Shown: in pieces, positions 1 through 12,060 of the stretch | How the letters are laid out: the number at the start of each line of letters is the position of its first letter | How positions within the stretch are numbered: position 1 is the stretch's first letter | DNA from: Musa acuminata AAA Group | Lineage: Eukaryota > Streptophyta > Magnoliopsida > Zingiberales > Musaceae | Length of the DNA: 64,000 bases | Assembly: GCF_036884655.1 (NCBI RefSeq) | Contig: NC_088345.1 | Location: 18,651,501 to 18,715,500 of the forward strand | Direction of reading: 5' to 3' | The notes under the pieces: generated by a model | Seen by the model: only the letters and a program-made list of their open reading frames with translations | Databases searched by the model: none | Told to the model about the DNA's origin: nothing | Program-made: the position numbers and the translations under genes

Positions 1-394
1 TCAAGAACATAAATCTTGGCTCAAGAATATCATATCATTATCATATAAACGAATCTCATCAAAAGAGAATTTTAGGTCTCACAAAATGGGTATAACAGAA
101 AAGTACCTCAGGCAGGGTAAACCGTAGATCAACACCATTAGGATTATAGAACTTATTGCAAAGATTCTTTATATAAAATTTGGACCAAAACTGACAACGT
201 TTGGCCACTGATCATCAAGTAGAAAATTCAAGATCTTAATTTTCTCTCTCTGTGCCGTCGCTTGCTGCACACGCTCGCTACTCTCTATCTCTTTCTCTCG
301 CTCCTTTGTTGCCTATATCTCTTTTGCCTTTTAATTAATGATTTGGGTTTAATAGGCCCAATTGTCCAAGCCCACATATGGGCTGGACCCAATA
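1..394 (-). repeat. TE1 3' LTR, truncated by window start
   Basis: It matches the right-hand LTR from about 4674 to 5077, including the shared end reading GCCCACATATGGGCTGGACC. About 290 bp of the LTR should lie left of the window. The minus-strand purine-rich run at 395-412 just inside it is the likely polypurine tract. The two LTRs differ at many sites, so the insertion is old. Confidence 0.85.
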
Positions 395-429
395 ATTTTT
401 CCTCTCCAACTCATATGGTAGGCTATATC

Positions 430-3400
430 AAGCCTGTTCTTCACCTACATACTTCAAGCTTCTCCTTAGGCAAAGACTTTGTCAACATATCTGAACCATT
501 CTTATTGGCATATACTTTTTCTAACTATAATTCTTTCATCTTAAGCACATCACGAATCCAGTGATATCTCACATCAATATGCTTGGATCTAGAATGGTAT
601 GTTGAATTCTTGGAGAGGTGAATGGTGCTCTGACTATCACAATAAATAGTATATCCTTCCTATTTCAAGCTCAATTCCCGTAGAAACTTTTTCATCCATA
701 AAGTTTCCTTGCGAGCTTCAGTAATTGCTATGTATTCTACTTCTATGGTTGATAGAGCAACACAATTTTGTAACTTTGATTGCCAAGAGATTGCTCCCCA
801 TACAAATGTCATCAAAAACCTCGAAGTGGACTTCTTGGAATCAGTATCACTTGCCATGTCTACATCTGTGTACCCTTCTAACACAGGTTCATCACTGCCA
901 AAATATAAACAAACCTGAAAGTACCTCTTAGACATCTTAATATCCATTTCACTACTACTCAATGTTCCTTTCCAGGATTAGAGAGAAATCGACCGACAAC
1001 TCTAACTGCATGAGCTATATCTGGCCTAATACAAACCATAGTATATATCAAACTACCTACTGCAGATGAGTAAGGCACTCTGGACATTTCTTATTTTTAT
1101 TTCTCACTTGTTGGACATTGTTTCGAACTAAGCTTGAAATGACCTGTAAGTAGAGAATAAACTGCTTTGGCTTTACTCATGTTGAATCTTTCAAGAACCT
1201 TTTTAATGTAAGTTTCCTGAGATAGCCAAATCTTCTTTCTCTTCCTATTACGAAGAATCTTCATGCCAAGTATTTGTTTCACCGATCCCAAGTCTATCAT
1301 GTCAAAAGACTTACTTATCTCTCTTTTAAGTTTTTCAATTTTACCAGCATCATGGCCAACAATCAGCATATCATCAACATATAGCAGGAGAATAATGAAA
1401 TCATCATCTGAAAATTTTTTCATAAACACACAATGATCAAATGTGGTTCTATCATACCCTTGGCCTATCATAAAGGAATCAAACTTCTTGCACCATTGTC
1501 TAGGTGTCTGTTTGAGTCCATATAAGCTTTTCCTAAGCTTACACACTAGAATTTCTTTTCCCTTGACTTTGAAACCATTTGGTTGCTCCATGTAAATTTT
1601 TTCTTCTAAGTCACCATGAAGAAATGCTATTTTCACATCAAGTTGCTCAACTTCTAAATTCAAGCGGGCAGCCAAACCAGGAACAACTCGGACAGAAGAT
1701 ATTTTCACCATAGGAGAAAATATTTCTTCAAAGTCAATACTTTTCTTCTGACTGAATCCTTTCACAACTAGTCATGCCTTGTATCTTTATTGTGAGCTAT
1801 TATTTTCAGTCTTCAATTTGTAAACTCACTTATTCTTGAGAGCTTTCTTCTCTTTAGGCAAATTTACTAAGTCATAGGTGTGGTTCTCATGCAAAGATCT
1901 CATCTTTTCTTACATAGCTTTAACACACTCGTTCTTATGCTCATGTAGAATAGCTTCTTAGTAAGTTTCTAGCTCTCCCCCGTCAGTAAGCATAATATAC
2001 TTATGTGGAGGATATTTGGTAGATGGTTATCGCTCTCTAGTAGATCTTCTCAATGAAATCTCAACTGATGGTGGAGGTGCTTGTTTAGTTGGTCCAACAT
2101 CATCAACTGTAGAAGTATCATTACTGGCATTCTCACCATAATCTTCTTGTTCATCTCCCCCATGATCATCATGAACTACAGGTGAAGGAACTACACTCAA
2201 ACTCCAAGGAATATAAACAAAGGTTTTTGGCTTCTCAACATTATCACCATCATCAAACAATTGATCTTCAAGAAATACAACATCTCTACTTCTAATAATC
2301 TTCTTGTTCATTAGATCTCATAATCTGTACCCAAACTCTTTATGACCATATCCCAAGAAGATACATGCTTTTGTCTTACTGTCAAGCTTGGACCTCTCAT
2401 CTTTGGGAATATAAACAAATGCTTTACACCCAAAGACTCAAGTGATTATAAGATATATCTTTTCCTTTCCATACTCTCTCTGGAACATCACCTTTCAGAG
2501 GAACTAATGGAGAAAGATTTATCAAGTCAACTGTAGTTCTCATAGCCTCCCCTAAAATGACTTCGGTAACTTGGCATGGGAAAGCATACACCTAATCCTT
2601 TCTTCAATAGTTCTATTCATCTTTTTTGTCACATCGTTCTGCTGAGGAGTTTTAGGAACTGTTTTCTCAAGCTTGATTCCATGGAACCTACAATAATTCT
2701 CAAAAAGACCTCTATACTCGTCACCATTATCTGAACAAACACAATTTATCTTTCGGTCAATTTCTCTTTCAACACTAACAGAAAACTCCTTGAAAACATC
2801 GAGTACCTAGTCTTTAAATTTCAAAGCAAAAGCCCACACTTTTCTACAATGATCATCAATAAAAGTAACAAAATAAAGAGCACCTCCAAGAGTTTTAGTT
2901 TGCATAGTACAGACATCATTGTCAACTAAATCAATAACATCTGATCTTCTAGATGATGGATATGTATGAAATGTAACTCTATGTATTTTTTCAACTAAGC
3001 AATGATCATAAGATTTAAGAGATGTACCTTGCAACTCTAGTAAGAACTGCTTTCTAGCAAGAGTTTGAAGTCCCTTCTCGTTGATATGACCAAGCTTCTT
3101 GTGCCAAAGATCTATACTTTCACCTTTTTGAATTGCATTAATCTCTCCTTTTTGTAGCTTAGCTTCCATGACATAAAAAGAGTTAAGCTTCTTTCCTCTT
3201 GCCACAATTAGAGAATCTTTAGTGAATTTTCATTTTCTTTCCCCAAAATAATATGCAAAGCCCTCATCATCAAGTCTGCCTATAGATATCAAGTTAAGAT
3301 GAAAATCTGGAACATGTCTTACATCTTTGAGTATCAATTTGCTCCCAATACTAGTCTCCAAGCAAATATCTTCAATACCTACAATCTTAGATGTATCATT

Positions 3401-3540
3401 GTTTCCTAGTTTGACATTACCAAAATCACCAACAGTGTAAGATCTAAAGAAATCACCATAAGAAGTAATATGAAATGAAGCACCAGAGTCAATTACCCAG
3501 TTACTATCCTAAGTTACAAAACTGACATAACCGTCATATT
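430..3540 (-). pseudogene. pol: TE1 pol remnant (PR-IN-RT-RNase H)
   Basis: This is the copia polyprotein in pieces on the minus strand. Protease shows VIDSGASFHIT near 3480-3515. The GAG-pre-integrase motif WHKKLGH lies near 3100. The integrase keeps two aspartates (DVCTM and CSDNGDEY regions), but the glutamate of the D,D-35-E triad reads as lysine near 2610-2640 (DVTKKMNRT where the family has an acidic residue). Reverse transcriptase is the longest open piece (1097-1765, 222 residues) with QLDVKIAFLHGDLEEK and YVDDMLIVG. RNase H covers about 540-1090, with YTDVDMASD and STIEVEYIA. Stops and frameshifts between the pieces show that no polyprotein can be made. The 2027-2311 stretch is the acidic linker between integrase and RT. 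Confidence 0.9.
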
Positions 3541-3571
3541 ATCTTCAACAACAACTGTATTGGTCTCTTTC

Positions 3572-4340
3572 TCATTTTTTCTTCCTTTTATTCTGTTCTC
3601 GCTTCCAAAACCTACACTCTTTCTTCATGTGACCTCGTCTATTACAGTGAAAATATTTTATATCTCTTTTAGACGTGGATCTTCCTCTATAACCATGTGG
3701 ATTTCTACTATGATTTCTTCCACGTCTTTTTTGTTTTTCAGTAACAAATGCACCAAAAGAAGATTCACCATGTTCTTTCCTTCTAGCATCTTTATTTAGC
3801 AAACTGTCTTTAATCATATCTATAGTTAGAGTCTCCTGTGGCGTGGAGTTACAAATTGTCACCACATATGTTTCCCAACTTTCTAGTAAAGAACTGAGAA
3901 GTAATAATCCTTGCATCTCATCATCTATATTCATTTTCATAGCAACAAGCTTTTTTACAAGACTCTAAAATAGGCTTATATGCTCAACAATATTACCACT
4001 ATCTTTATACTTCAAATTTACGAGCCTTTAGAGGAGAGAAATTATATTTCCCACTATCTTTTTCGCAAAGAGATTTTTTAACATTTGCCAAATAACATCA
4101 ACTCTGGCTTTATCTGAAATATACTCATGCAAGTTTATATCTATCCATATTCTAATATAGGCAATAGCTTTTCTATATTGAACTTCTCATTCTTCATCGT
4201 CCATAGTAGAAGGTTTATCTTTAACTTTGATAGGCTTATACAAATCTTTGCAATAGAGTAAATCTTCCATCATATGCTTCCAAGTGGAATAATTTGATGA
4301 GTTTAATTTAATCATACTATCTAACTACTTCATCTCAATC
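3572..4340 (-). pseudogene. gag: TE1 gag remnant
   Basis: This is a copia gag (UBN2/DUF4219 type) on the minus strand. The N-terminal part near 4260-4335 reads NSSNYSTWKHMMEDLL, the usual W-K start of this family. The open C-terminal part (3572-3940, 122 residues) ends in a basic region and a zinc-knuckle remnant YFHCNRRGHMKKEC. The first cysteine of the CX2CX4HX4C knuckle is replaced, so RNA binding would be impaired. Several in-frame stops lie between 3940 and 4340. It would have formed the nucleocapsid shell. Confidence 0.85.
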
Positions 4341-4365
4341 ATATAAGAAAAACTAGCACCAAAAA

Positions 4366-4386
4366 ACCTGTTGCTTTGATACTACT
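4366..4386 (-). other. TE1 primer binding site (degenerate)
   Basis: Read on the minus strand, TAGTATCAAAGCAACAGG follows the LTR end directly. It is close to TGGTATCAAAGC-type sites that pair with initiator tRNA-Met. It fixes the inner LTR border at 4387 and the minus orientation. Confidence 0.75.
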
Positions 4387-5077
4387 TGTTGAGAAAAACT
4401 TGTTAAAGCGGAATAATTATTTTCCCTCTTTGTGTATTAAAATGGGTTCCTCATCAAAATACCAACTTGATATCAAAATACAAATATCAATCAGTACAAC
4501 ATAAACAATAGAGCAATAAATCAATCACATAGTGAGATCAATTTTTTTAATGTGGAAAACCAAATGTGAAAAAAATCACGGGACCGTAGTCCACCTCAAA
4601 CTTCCACTATCAATAGTAATGATATCAAGTTTACAGTAAATCTTTTCTAGAATAACCAGAGGATCATAATAACATCAAAAACATAGATTTTGGCTCAAGA
4701 ATAATATATCATCATTATATAAACGAATCTCACAAAAGAGAATTCTATGTCTCACAAAGTGGGTATAGCAGGAAAGTACCTCAAAGAGAGTAAACTGTAG
4801 ATCAACATTGTTAGAATTGTAAAGTTTGCTGCAAAGATTCTCCGTATAAAATTTAGATCAAAACTGACAACGTTTGACCACTGATCGTCAAGTAGAAAAT
4901 ATCTTAATTTTCTCTTTCCTTTTTTCTCTATGTATTTTTCTCTGTATGTGCCGTCGTCGCTCGTTACTCTCTCTCTCTCCCTCACCTTTACTATCCTATA
5001 TCTCTTTTATCTTTTAATTAATGATTTAAACTAAATAGACTTAATTATCCAAGCCCACATATGGGCTGGACCCAATA
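4387..5077 (-). repeat. TE1 5' LTR
   Basis: It is about 691 bp and begins TGTTGAG on the plus strand next to the primer binding site. It ends at ACCCAATA, where similarity to the left LTR stops. The minus-strand start reads TATTGGG rather than TG, which I take as a mutated terminus. The bases just outside (CAAAC) would be the target-site duplication, but the other end is outside the window. Confidence 0.85.
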
Positions 5078-5924
5078 CAAACACCACAAAAAACAAATTC
5101 TTAATGAAGAATATGTCCTGTCGCCAATAAATAGTAGACTTATTTCTATGTTCTATTGGAGAGAAAAATTGGAAGTCGATGGAAGACAAAAAAAGAAAAA
5201 GAAAAAGCAAAGTGGATATTTATTAGACGATGACTTAGTTATGGATATCCTTCGAAAGGGCGAAGGGAAGAGAGTGCCTAATACGCCTTCTCGATTGTAT
5301 CTTGGTCTTCAGAAGACGTTGTTTTTATCGTCTTTGACACAACACATAAGGTGAGAGAGGGACACTCAAAATGAATATTCATGAATAACATCATTGGATC
5401 TTGATCCAAATAATCGATAGTAGATATCTTTCAAGATGTCCATATTTATGTGCCTCCATAAGACGACAAACTTTGGACTATTTTGACATATGAAATGTTT
5501 CAAATAAATTATGTATGCTTACATACTTTTTTACTATAGTCCATAAATTAATAATAGAGTTAACCTTATCAACATCATCACGGTACGGATGACAGAGATG
5601 AAGAAGGAATCTTTCTCAAAATCACTTTCTTAAAATAATTTATGGATGTTTGATTCTAATGAACCATAACCCAGAGTTGAAAATGATAAAATCAAAAAGC
5701 CTACTTATTTTTTGATGTATTTTAAAAAATATATTTAAAATTTTTAATATTTTTTTTTATTTTAAAATTATTAAATATTATTATTTTTGGATGAATATTC
5801 GAAAAAAACTTATAACTTTGGGTTGTTTTTCTATCGCACTCAATTGTATGAAAAGAGCATTTTACTTGTACTATTAAAATATTTCTTCCATTTTGCCTTT
5901 GATCAGCCAACCCAACGACCCTTG
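5078..5924. other. Unassigned spacer
   Basis: This is an AT-rich stretch without recognised coding or repeat structure. A 97-residue frame overlaps 5061-5354 but starts in the TE1 LTR, has a lysine run (about 5190-5210) and resembles no family I know. I treat it as chance. Nothing else is supported here. Confidence 0.5.
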
Positions 5925-6400
5925 CCTTCAGTGGAAATACTCGTCAAGGGTTGCAAGGGAGATGGGCCTTAGAGTTGCAACAAGACGATGAGGCCCTTAG
6001 GTGAGCGAGGGAGTTGGCTAACCCTCATGCAAGGGCCATAGGTGGAGGGGGCTGACCCTGTCCGATGGGCCCTTGCATGAGGGCTACAGGCAATGATGAG
6101 ACAACGAGGCTTGGTGGGTGGGGCCTCACACGAGAGTTGCAAGTGGGGGGGGGGGGGATGGGTAGCTCCATGCTATAAAGGGTGACGGCGAGAGGCCCAT
6201 GGGTGAGTCCTCGTGCGAGGGAGGTAATCAGCTCTCATGCAAGAACTACAAATAGAAGAGGGTGGTCCCACACGGTGGAGGGTGGGCAATGGACCGTCAT
6301 GCAAGGGCTGCAGGTGATGACGAGTTCTCATACGAGGGCTACGAGCAATAGTAGAATGGTAAGGACTAATGAAAGGGGCGATAGAGGTCGAAAAGGGTAA
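5925..6400. repeat. GC-rich degenerate tandem repeat
   Basis: Short motifs like CATGCAAGGGCTACAGG and GTGCGAGGG recur about every 60-80 bp in an otherwise AT-rich spacer (for example near 6030, 6075, 6125, 6235, 6300 and 6335). A run of 12 G lies near 6147-6160. The base composition differs strongly from the flanks. It may be an old minisatellite or a remnant of a GC-rich LTR. I cannot assign it to a family. Confidence 0.5.
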
Positions 6401-6509
6401 AATGATTATTTAGAAAATAAAGGTGCTCGGTGGGAAAAACCTAAAGCTATGAGCCTTTTACATTTTTTTGTATAATACCTAAAATGTTTTTTTTTTAATG
6501 GATTGGTCG

Positions 6510-6850
6510 TGAATCAATCTAGTTATAGTATTTTTATACTATGTTATAGTGCATTCTCTAATGTAGTATCAAAATATTATATCATAGTGTTTTTTATAAA
6601 TTTTATAAAGATATTATAATTATAGCATTTTATATCATATTATAGTATTTTTAATAATATTAGGAAAGTACTATAACATAAGATTTTATTTTTTTAATAA
6701 TACTAAAAATATTATACTTTAATATAAAATAATATAATATTTTTATACTCATTTTTACTATATTATAGTTATTTTTTGATATTATTAAAAAAATTATACA
6801 TAATGTAAAAACATTGCAACTGAATTTGCTCATCCTATGGATCGATTCAT
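6510..6850. repeat. Possible MITE-like AT-rich inverted repeat
   Basis: The left edge (TGAATCAATCTAGTTATAG) is partly inverted at the right edge, where the complement reads ATGAATCGATCC followed further in by AGTTGCAATG. The interior is full of TATAGTATTTTTA-like words on both strands. This could be a fold-back element of about 340 bp. No clean target-site duplication was found, so the call is tentative. Confidence 0.35.
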
Positions 6851-7067
6851 AAGAAAAATAAGTAAATAAAAATAAATAATTAGAGTTATTTTAGATATAA
6901 ATAAAAAATTATTAAAAAAATTTCAAAATAAGGTACTAAAACTCAAAAAAATTAGAAACTCATTTTTTTTCATTCAAGAACGGGAAGCAAACAAAGAAAT
7001 ATCCCATCTCAGAGATTGCCAACTGTGTTCCCTGCCGTAATTCTATCCAAAGCAACCGAACGAGAGC

Positions 7068-7106
<39 letters not shown>

Positions 7107-8513
7107 CAAAAATATCCAACAATGACGATGACAGATCTCATTGTCTGCATTCGTATATATAGTTTCTACATGCACCTCAGAGACAATTGCAATTGGTTTG
7201 CGATCAAGACGTGTTGCCCTTTTATATCCTCGGTGTGGATAAGGTATGGATAAGCATTAAAGTTTGATGGTGGTCCGTGTATGCTATAGTAGTTGCATGT
7301 CAGCATGGAAACTTCAGTGCACTTGTGATACGTTAGGAGAGGCTTTCATAATATAGAAGTTGGATCCAAAAGGGCATGAGATATCTATAATTTGATCTCT
7401 TTAGTCGAGTGTTAAGCAGCTTATGGATGACACCGTCGTCAAAGAAATGAAGGACACTTTGGAAATTTTAAAGGATTATATTTATGATAATATTATTATT
7501 TATATTTTCATTATTTATATTTTTATTTTTTTAAAAATAATATTTCTAAATTACTCCTTTCTAATTGTTAATATTTTTATTTTCTCTTTCTTTTGCTTCT
7601 ACTTTCTAATTATTTTTTCGTTCTACTTAGGGGTACTAAGGGAGATCGAAACACATCGATGAGGACGAAATAAAAGATTATGAAGAAAAAGATAAAATCG
7701 ATGATAAGATGGCTATAAATAATAAAATAATATTTTTTTTAAAAAAAATGGTTATCTAGTAAGAGATTGTCAATAGTAAAGAAGGGGCTATAAATGATAA
7801 ATTTCTTGTATTTACCTTCAATCATAAACAATAAACTCAGTGTCCTTATTGAAAAATCCATATTAATTGGTGGACCATATTGTACCATATTTCCATTGTG
7901 AACCATCATAAATTGCTTTGGTCTACTGATTCCTTCTCTAATCAGTTGCACTACTCTCTTTAGAAGATTTTTATGGGGATAGGTCTGACGTAGTTAAAGG
8001 AGTTCTTTACTATGAAATCTTAATCCGATTGGTCTTATCAAAAGTTCTGAGATATGGATCTACTGTAGAATTTAACACAAAAGCTATGAAATTATTTTAA
8101 TAATTCTATTTTTTCTGCTTTCTCCATATTTCAGGTTAATATATCTTAAGAAACTTAACATTCCTAGGGATATTGATTATAGACATATAGCTCTATGTTA
8201 AACTCATATTACCGTAATACTATATTCATTGATGGGTCTGTGTTAAACTCATATAGCTCTATGTTAAACTCATATTATGGCCCTATGTTAAACTTAACTA
8301 GTCGTCGTAGCTTCTTAGAAGAGTAATCTATATTTATCGATGGGAAGAACATTCGTGACAATACTATTATGGCAGTTAAATTAAACCATTGTATGACAAA
8401 ATTTTTGGAAGATAATCCTCTTATTTTTATTAAATCTTGAAATTGCAAAAAACATAAGATCATATGTTTTAGACTTTCATCTCAAAATCATGAGCTTTTC
8501 TTTAAGTTTTTTA
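6851..8513. other. AT-rich spacer with (GA)n microsatellite
   Basis: A (GA)n tract lies at 7061-7104. Near 8195-8290 the word TGTTAAACTCATAT occurs three times. A 70-residue minus-strand frame at 7739-7951 and a 62-residue one at 8275-8463 have no recognised domain, and nothing around them supports expression. I see no gene here. Confidence 0.5.
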
Positions 8514-9178
8514 TTATTATGATCGTAACGACACTAAGAGTGGGTGTGTGAATTAGTGCTTTCGAGAAGTTGTAATTTAAAAATTCATTCGATGAAAACC
8601 AATATCAAAAGTATGCTTGATTTAGAGTAATGAATAAGTGTAATAAGTAATTAAATCAGAAAGAAATAGTAATGAAGAGCATAAAAGGAAATACATATGG
8701 TTTGATCATTGCGACCTACGTCCACTCTTGATTCCTCCTCCGTTGAGGCCATCAACTTTCACTAACGATCTTCTTTCAATAGGCGAAAATCAATCACCCT
8801 TATTACAACTCTTTTTACTTTTTATAAGTTTTGGAGAGAACTTTTACAAGTCTCACACATTAAACTTTAAAGAGGATGAGGGGAACATTTAATACTTTTC
8901 AAGATTTTACAACTTAGAATCACAAACCTTTTCGTTCACTTTTTTTACTATCAAGCAAAAATAAGTGGGGTATTTAAAGACCCTAAATGACTTAACAAAT
9001 AGAGTTAAAAATTCTCATCCCTAAGTTTTCGAGGTCCTGACGGTACTACCGCTAGTGTTGGGCGGTACCGTCGCCTATAGCACTGAGCACTAGTGGTATC
9101 ACCACTCAATTTGGGTAGTACTACCACCTGACACCCTAAAAGACGGTGTACTAGCAATACTATTGAAAAATCTAGGAC
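8514..9178 (-). repeat. TE2: truncated inverted Sirevirus-type LTR
   Basis: Read on the minus strand this is the 3' half of an LTR like that of TE3. It has the palindromic GGTACC-rich segment (about 9035-9160), the transcribed leader with gene-like words shared with TE3, and an end near 8514 resembling CTTAGTGTCG...GATCAT. It stops abruptly where the TE3 5' LTR starts at 9179, so TE3 most likely inserted into it. The other half should lie beyond the right window edge. Confidence 0.7.
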
Positions 9179-9704
9179 TGTTGAACCTTGAATTTTGATG
9201 ATAAAATCAATTGATAAAGTTATAATCTAATGTGTGTTTGAGTGACGTAGGATTAACCGCAATCAAGGAAAGGTAATTCGATTAAAGTAGGAAGAATCAG
9301 ACATTGGGCTGGAGTGGAACATGTTAGAAAACTAAACGTCGGGCCAAAGAACTAGTTGACATGCCAGAAGGACTTTGTGCCATAAGTTCGGGTATTGAGT
9401 CGAAGGATCGAATATTACGCCAAGGAGATCAAAAGTTACGGGAGTCAACATGTCAATTAGACAATACACTGAAAGAGAGGACGATGCACCAAAGGATCGG
9501 ACGAAGTGTCAAATGAATTAATGACATGTCGAACAACATAGGATTCATGATTGTAATTGTGTATCTAGATTACATTAGTTTAGGTCTAATTGAGTTAGTT
9601 TTAGGGTGAAAACAATGCCAACTCAATTAGAGGCCAATTGGGCCTAAATCAAGGCTGAATTGAGCATATTGTTTAGTTCATTCAGTGACCTATAGTAGGG
9701 TCTA

Positions 9705-9845
9705 GCAACGATACCACCTAGACTGGGCGATGGTACTGCCCAATGTCAGTGTCAGACTGGGTGGTGGTACCGCCCAGTGTCAGAATGACAGGTGGTGGTA
9801 CCGCCAATTGTTAGTCTGGCAGGTAGTGGTACTGCCAGTACACTA
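9705..9845. promoter_or_regulatory. Palindromic GGTACC cluster in TE3 LTR
   Basis: Several imperfect copies of a GGCGGTACCGCC-like palindrome lie just upstream of the TATA box. Clusters of palindromes at this place are a known feature of Sirevirus LTRs and are thought to be cis-regulatory. Similar clusters occur in TE2, the TE6 3' LTR, TE8 and TE12. Confidence 0.6.
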
Positions 9846-9896
9846 AAGACCCAAGATGAGATAGTTTAAGCTCAAAATTTGAATCCATTTGGGGCC

Positions 9897-9904
9897 TATA
9901 AATA
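9897..9904 (+). promoter_or_regulatory. TE3 LTR TATA box
   Basis: TATAAATA in the context GGGGCCTATAAATACTCC. The same context is found in TE8 and (inverted) TE12, which marks the U3/R border region. Confidence 0.7.
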
Positions 9905-10408
9905 CTCCACTCATCTCTGCTCGATTTAAGCATAAAATTGAGTAGAAAAGAGGGAAAGAATACTTGAGAAAATTTGGAAACTCTATTAGGATTTAGAGTC
10001 TCTTCCTCATAGAGTTAGAAGTTTTCTAAGGAAGGAGTTAGGTCTAAAAGAGAGGTGTAAAGGTTCTCTCCTGAGCCTGTGAAAAGGAGAAAGAGTTGTA
10101 AGAGTAGTTGATCTTCGTCCGTTGAAAGAAGATCGGTAGTGGAAGCCAATGGCCTTGAGTAAAGAGGAATCGAGAGTGGATATAGGTCACAATGATCGAA
10201 CCACCATAAAATTAGTGTGCCTCCCTTTCTCTGCTTGTTTACTTATTTTGCAATTGCTTTACCTGCTCATTACAACTCTTGTAAATGTTTTAAGTTTAAA
10301 CATCTTTTCGATATCAGTTTTCATCGAACGAGAATTTTTAAACCGACGTGTTTTTATATAAGTACTAATTCCCCCCCCCCCCTTCAGTGTCGATTTCGAT
10401 CCTAACAG

Positions 10409-10421
10409 TTAGTATCAGAGC
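10409..10421 (+). other. TE3 primer binding site
   Basis: TTAGTATCAGAGC follows the LTR end and matches the initiator tRNA-Met complement except for one base. Confidence 0.8.
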
Positions 10422-10456
10422 TAAGTTTTTCTCATTTGGTTTAACACTCAAGAGAA

Positions 10457-12060
10457 ATGGTTTTTTCTAGCAATCAAGAGGGTCTTTCTATCATTCGACC
10501 TCCTATGTTCAAGGGGCGAACTACACTTATTGGAAAACTCGAATGAGAGTTTTCTTACTTTCTATAGATTTGAATTTATGGAATATTATCGAAATTTATT
10601 TTCAAAAATCTTCTAATCCAATGAACAAATGGAATGATTTGGAGAAGAAAACTATTTTTTTGAATGTTAGAGCTATGAATGCTCTATTTTATGCTTTGAA
10701 TAAAAATAAGTTTAAATCATATTTCTTTATGCGAAACTGCATATGAGATTTGGTGCACACTAGAAGTAACTCATGAAAGCATGAATAGAGTAAAAGAATC
10801 TAAGATAAATCTTTTGATATATGATTTTGAACTATTTCTAATGAAGCCAACCAAAACCATTGTTGACATGTACACTTGTTTTACGGATATCGTCAATGGC
10901 TTGAAAGCTCTTGGAAAATAATTTTCAAGTCTTGAACTTATTAATAAAGTTTTATAATCTCTTTCTAAAAATTAGGATTTGAAAGTAACTGCAATACAAG
11001 AGGCAAGGGATTTAAACAAGTTTCTACTTGAAGAATTTATCAAGTCTTTAATGACCTATGAAATGACTTTTATTAAATATGATGAATATGAGAACTACCT
11101 TCCAAAGAACAAGAAGGATTTGTTACTTCGAACAATAGATTTTTTGACAAAAAAACTTACAGTTCATGAAAAAGACTAATTCTAAAACAAACTTAAAAAT
11201 TACACAACTTGCTATAAATTGAAGAAGCTACCAAAAAAAAAGAAAGCACTCAATGCAACATAGGACGAATCGAGTACATCCGAAGATGAGAAGCAAACCA
11301 TCAAAGGCGAGGTATCGAACTGCATCTTAATGGCTTTCAACGATGAGGTAAATGACTCAACCGAAACTCCTTTACCTTACAATGAATTGTTTGATGCTTT
11401 CCATGATTTATTTGATGAATTTAAATTAGTTAGTCAAAATTATAAATTTTTAAAAAAGGATTATATTTCTCTTTCTAATGAATTTAAAAAATTAAAAAAT
11501 GAGCATGATAATTTTATGTTAACTCCATACACTAAATGTAAAGAATTAGATTCAAGTAAAAAGAAAAAATTGTTATTACAACAAACGTTAGATAAATTTA
11601 AAATTGATAACAATTTTTTAAATATGATTCTTGCTAATAAGAGTCAAGTTCATAGAAAGGAAGGAATCGACTTTGTAAGTAACTACACTCAACAAAAGCC
11701 AACTACTTTTATTAAAAGACCCATATTGCATGTTACCCCTAAGGTTGAGTGAAATTTTTGTAGTAGATATGGTCATTTTACATATAAATGTCCATTTAAA
11801 ATGTATGGCTCACATAAGTTGGTTTGGGTTCCTAAAAGAACCATGAATGACTTAATGTCAAAAGCTAAGAATGATAGATCAAACCATGAGGGACCCAAAG
11901 CTAACTAGGTACCTAGAACAAACACACCCTTCTTGTAGACTTCTCTAAAATTGAAAGTTAGGAGCAAAGATAAAATCTTGATTGTGGATGCTCATGGCTT
12001 ATGACCGGAGATCCAACACACTTCACAAAGCTCGCTAGCCGAAACAAAATAATTTTGATT
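10457..12060 (+). pseudogene. gag: TE3 gag remnant with protease stub
   Basis: The ATG at 10457 opens a Sirevirus-type gag (start FSSNQEGLSIIRPP). A frameshift near 10515-10545 moves it to the frame of RMRVFLLSIDLNLWN. More open pieces lie at 10979-11179 and 11330-11752; the last (140 residues) is coiled-coil-like and aligns with the C-terminal part of the TE12 gag, including DAFHDLFDE and PILHV. The first zinc knuckle is degraded near 11205-11235 (TTCYKLKKL, no HX4C). A second short knuckle-like motif (CSRYGHFTYKC) follows near 11760. Near 11975-12050 a protease start is visible (DCGCSWLMTGDP), and then similarity to pol stops. Several in-frame stops exist. Confidence 0.85.

Larger units (their letters stand above)
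1..5077 (-). mobile_element. TE1: decayed Ty1/copia element, Tork/Tnt1-like
   Basis: This is an LTR retrotransposon read on the minus strand. The sequence at 4387-5077 is repeated at 1-394, which gives a 5' LTR on the right and a 3' LTR on the left that is cut by the window start. Between them lie recognisable gag, protease, integrase, reverse transcriptase and RNase H in that order, which is the copia order. The domain sequences resemble tobacco Tnt1 (Tork lineage), for example the RT motif YVDDMLIVG and the protease motif DSGAS. Many stops and frameshifts make it non-functional. Flanking target-site duplication cannot be tested because the left end is outside the window. Confidence 0.92.
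9179..10407 (+). repeat. TE3 5' LTR
   Basis: It is 1229 bp, from TGTTGAACC to CTAACA, and is followed at once by a primer binding site. Inside are the palindromic cluster (9705-9845), a TATA box (9897-9904) and a run of 12 C (10371-10382) close to the end. The 70- and 62-residue frames at 10149-10405 are LTR sequence, not genes. Confidence 0.9.

Noticed and set aside
5061..5354. 97-residue frame as a host gene
   Set aside because: It begins within the TE1 LTR, has a poly-lysine stretch and no recognised domain.
7739..7951. 70-residue minus-strand frame as a gene
   Set aside because: Short, AT-rich surroundings, no domain or splice context that I can support.
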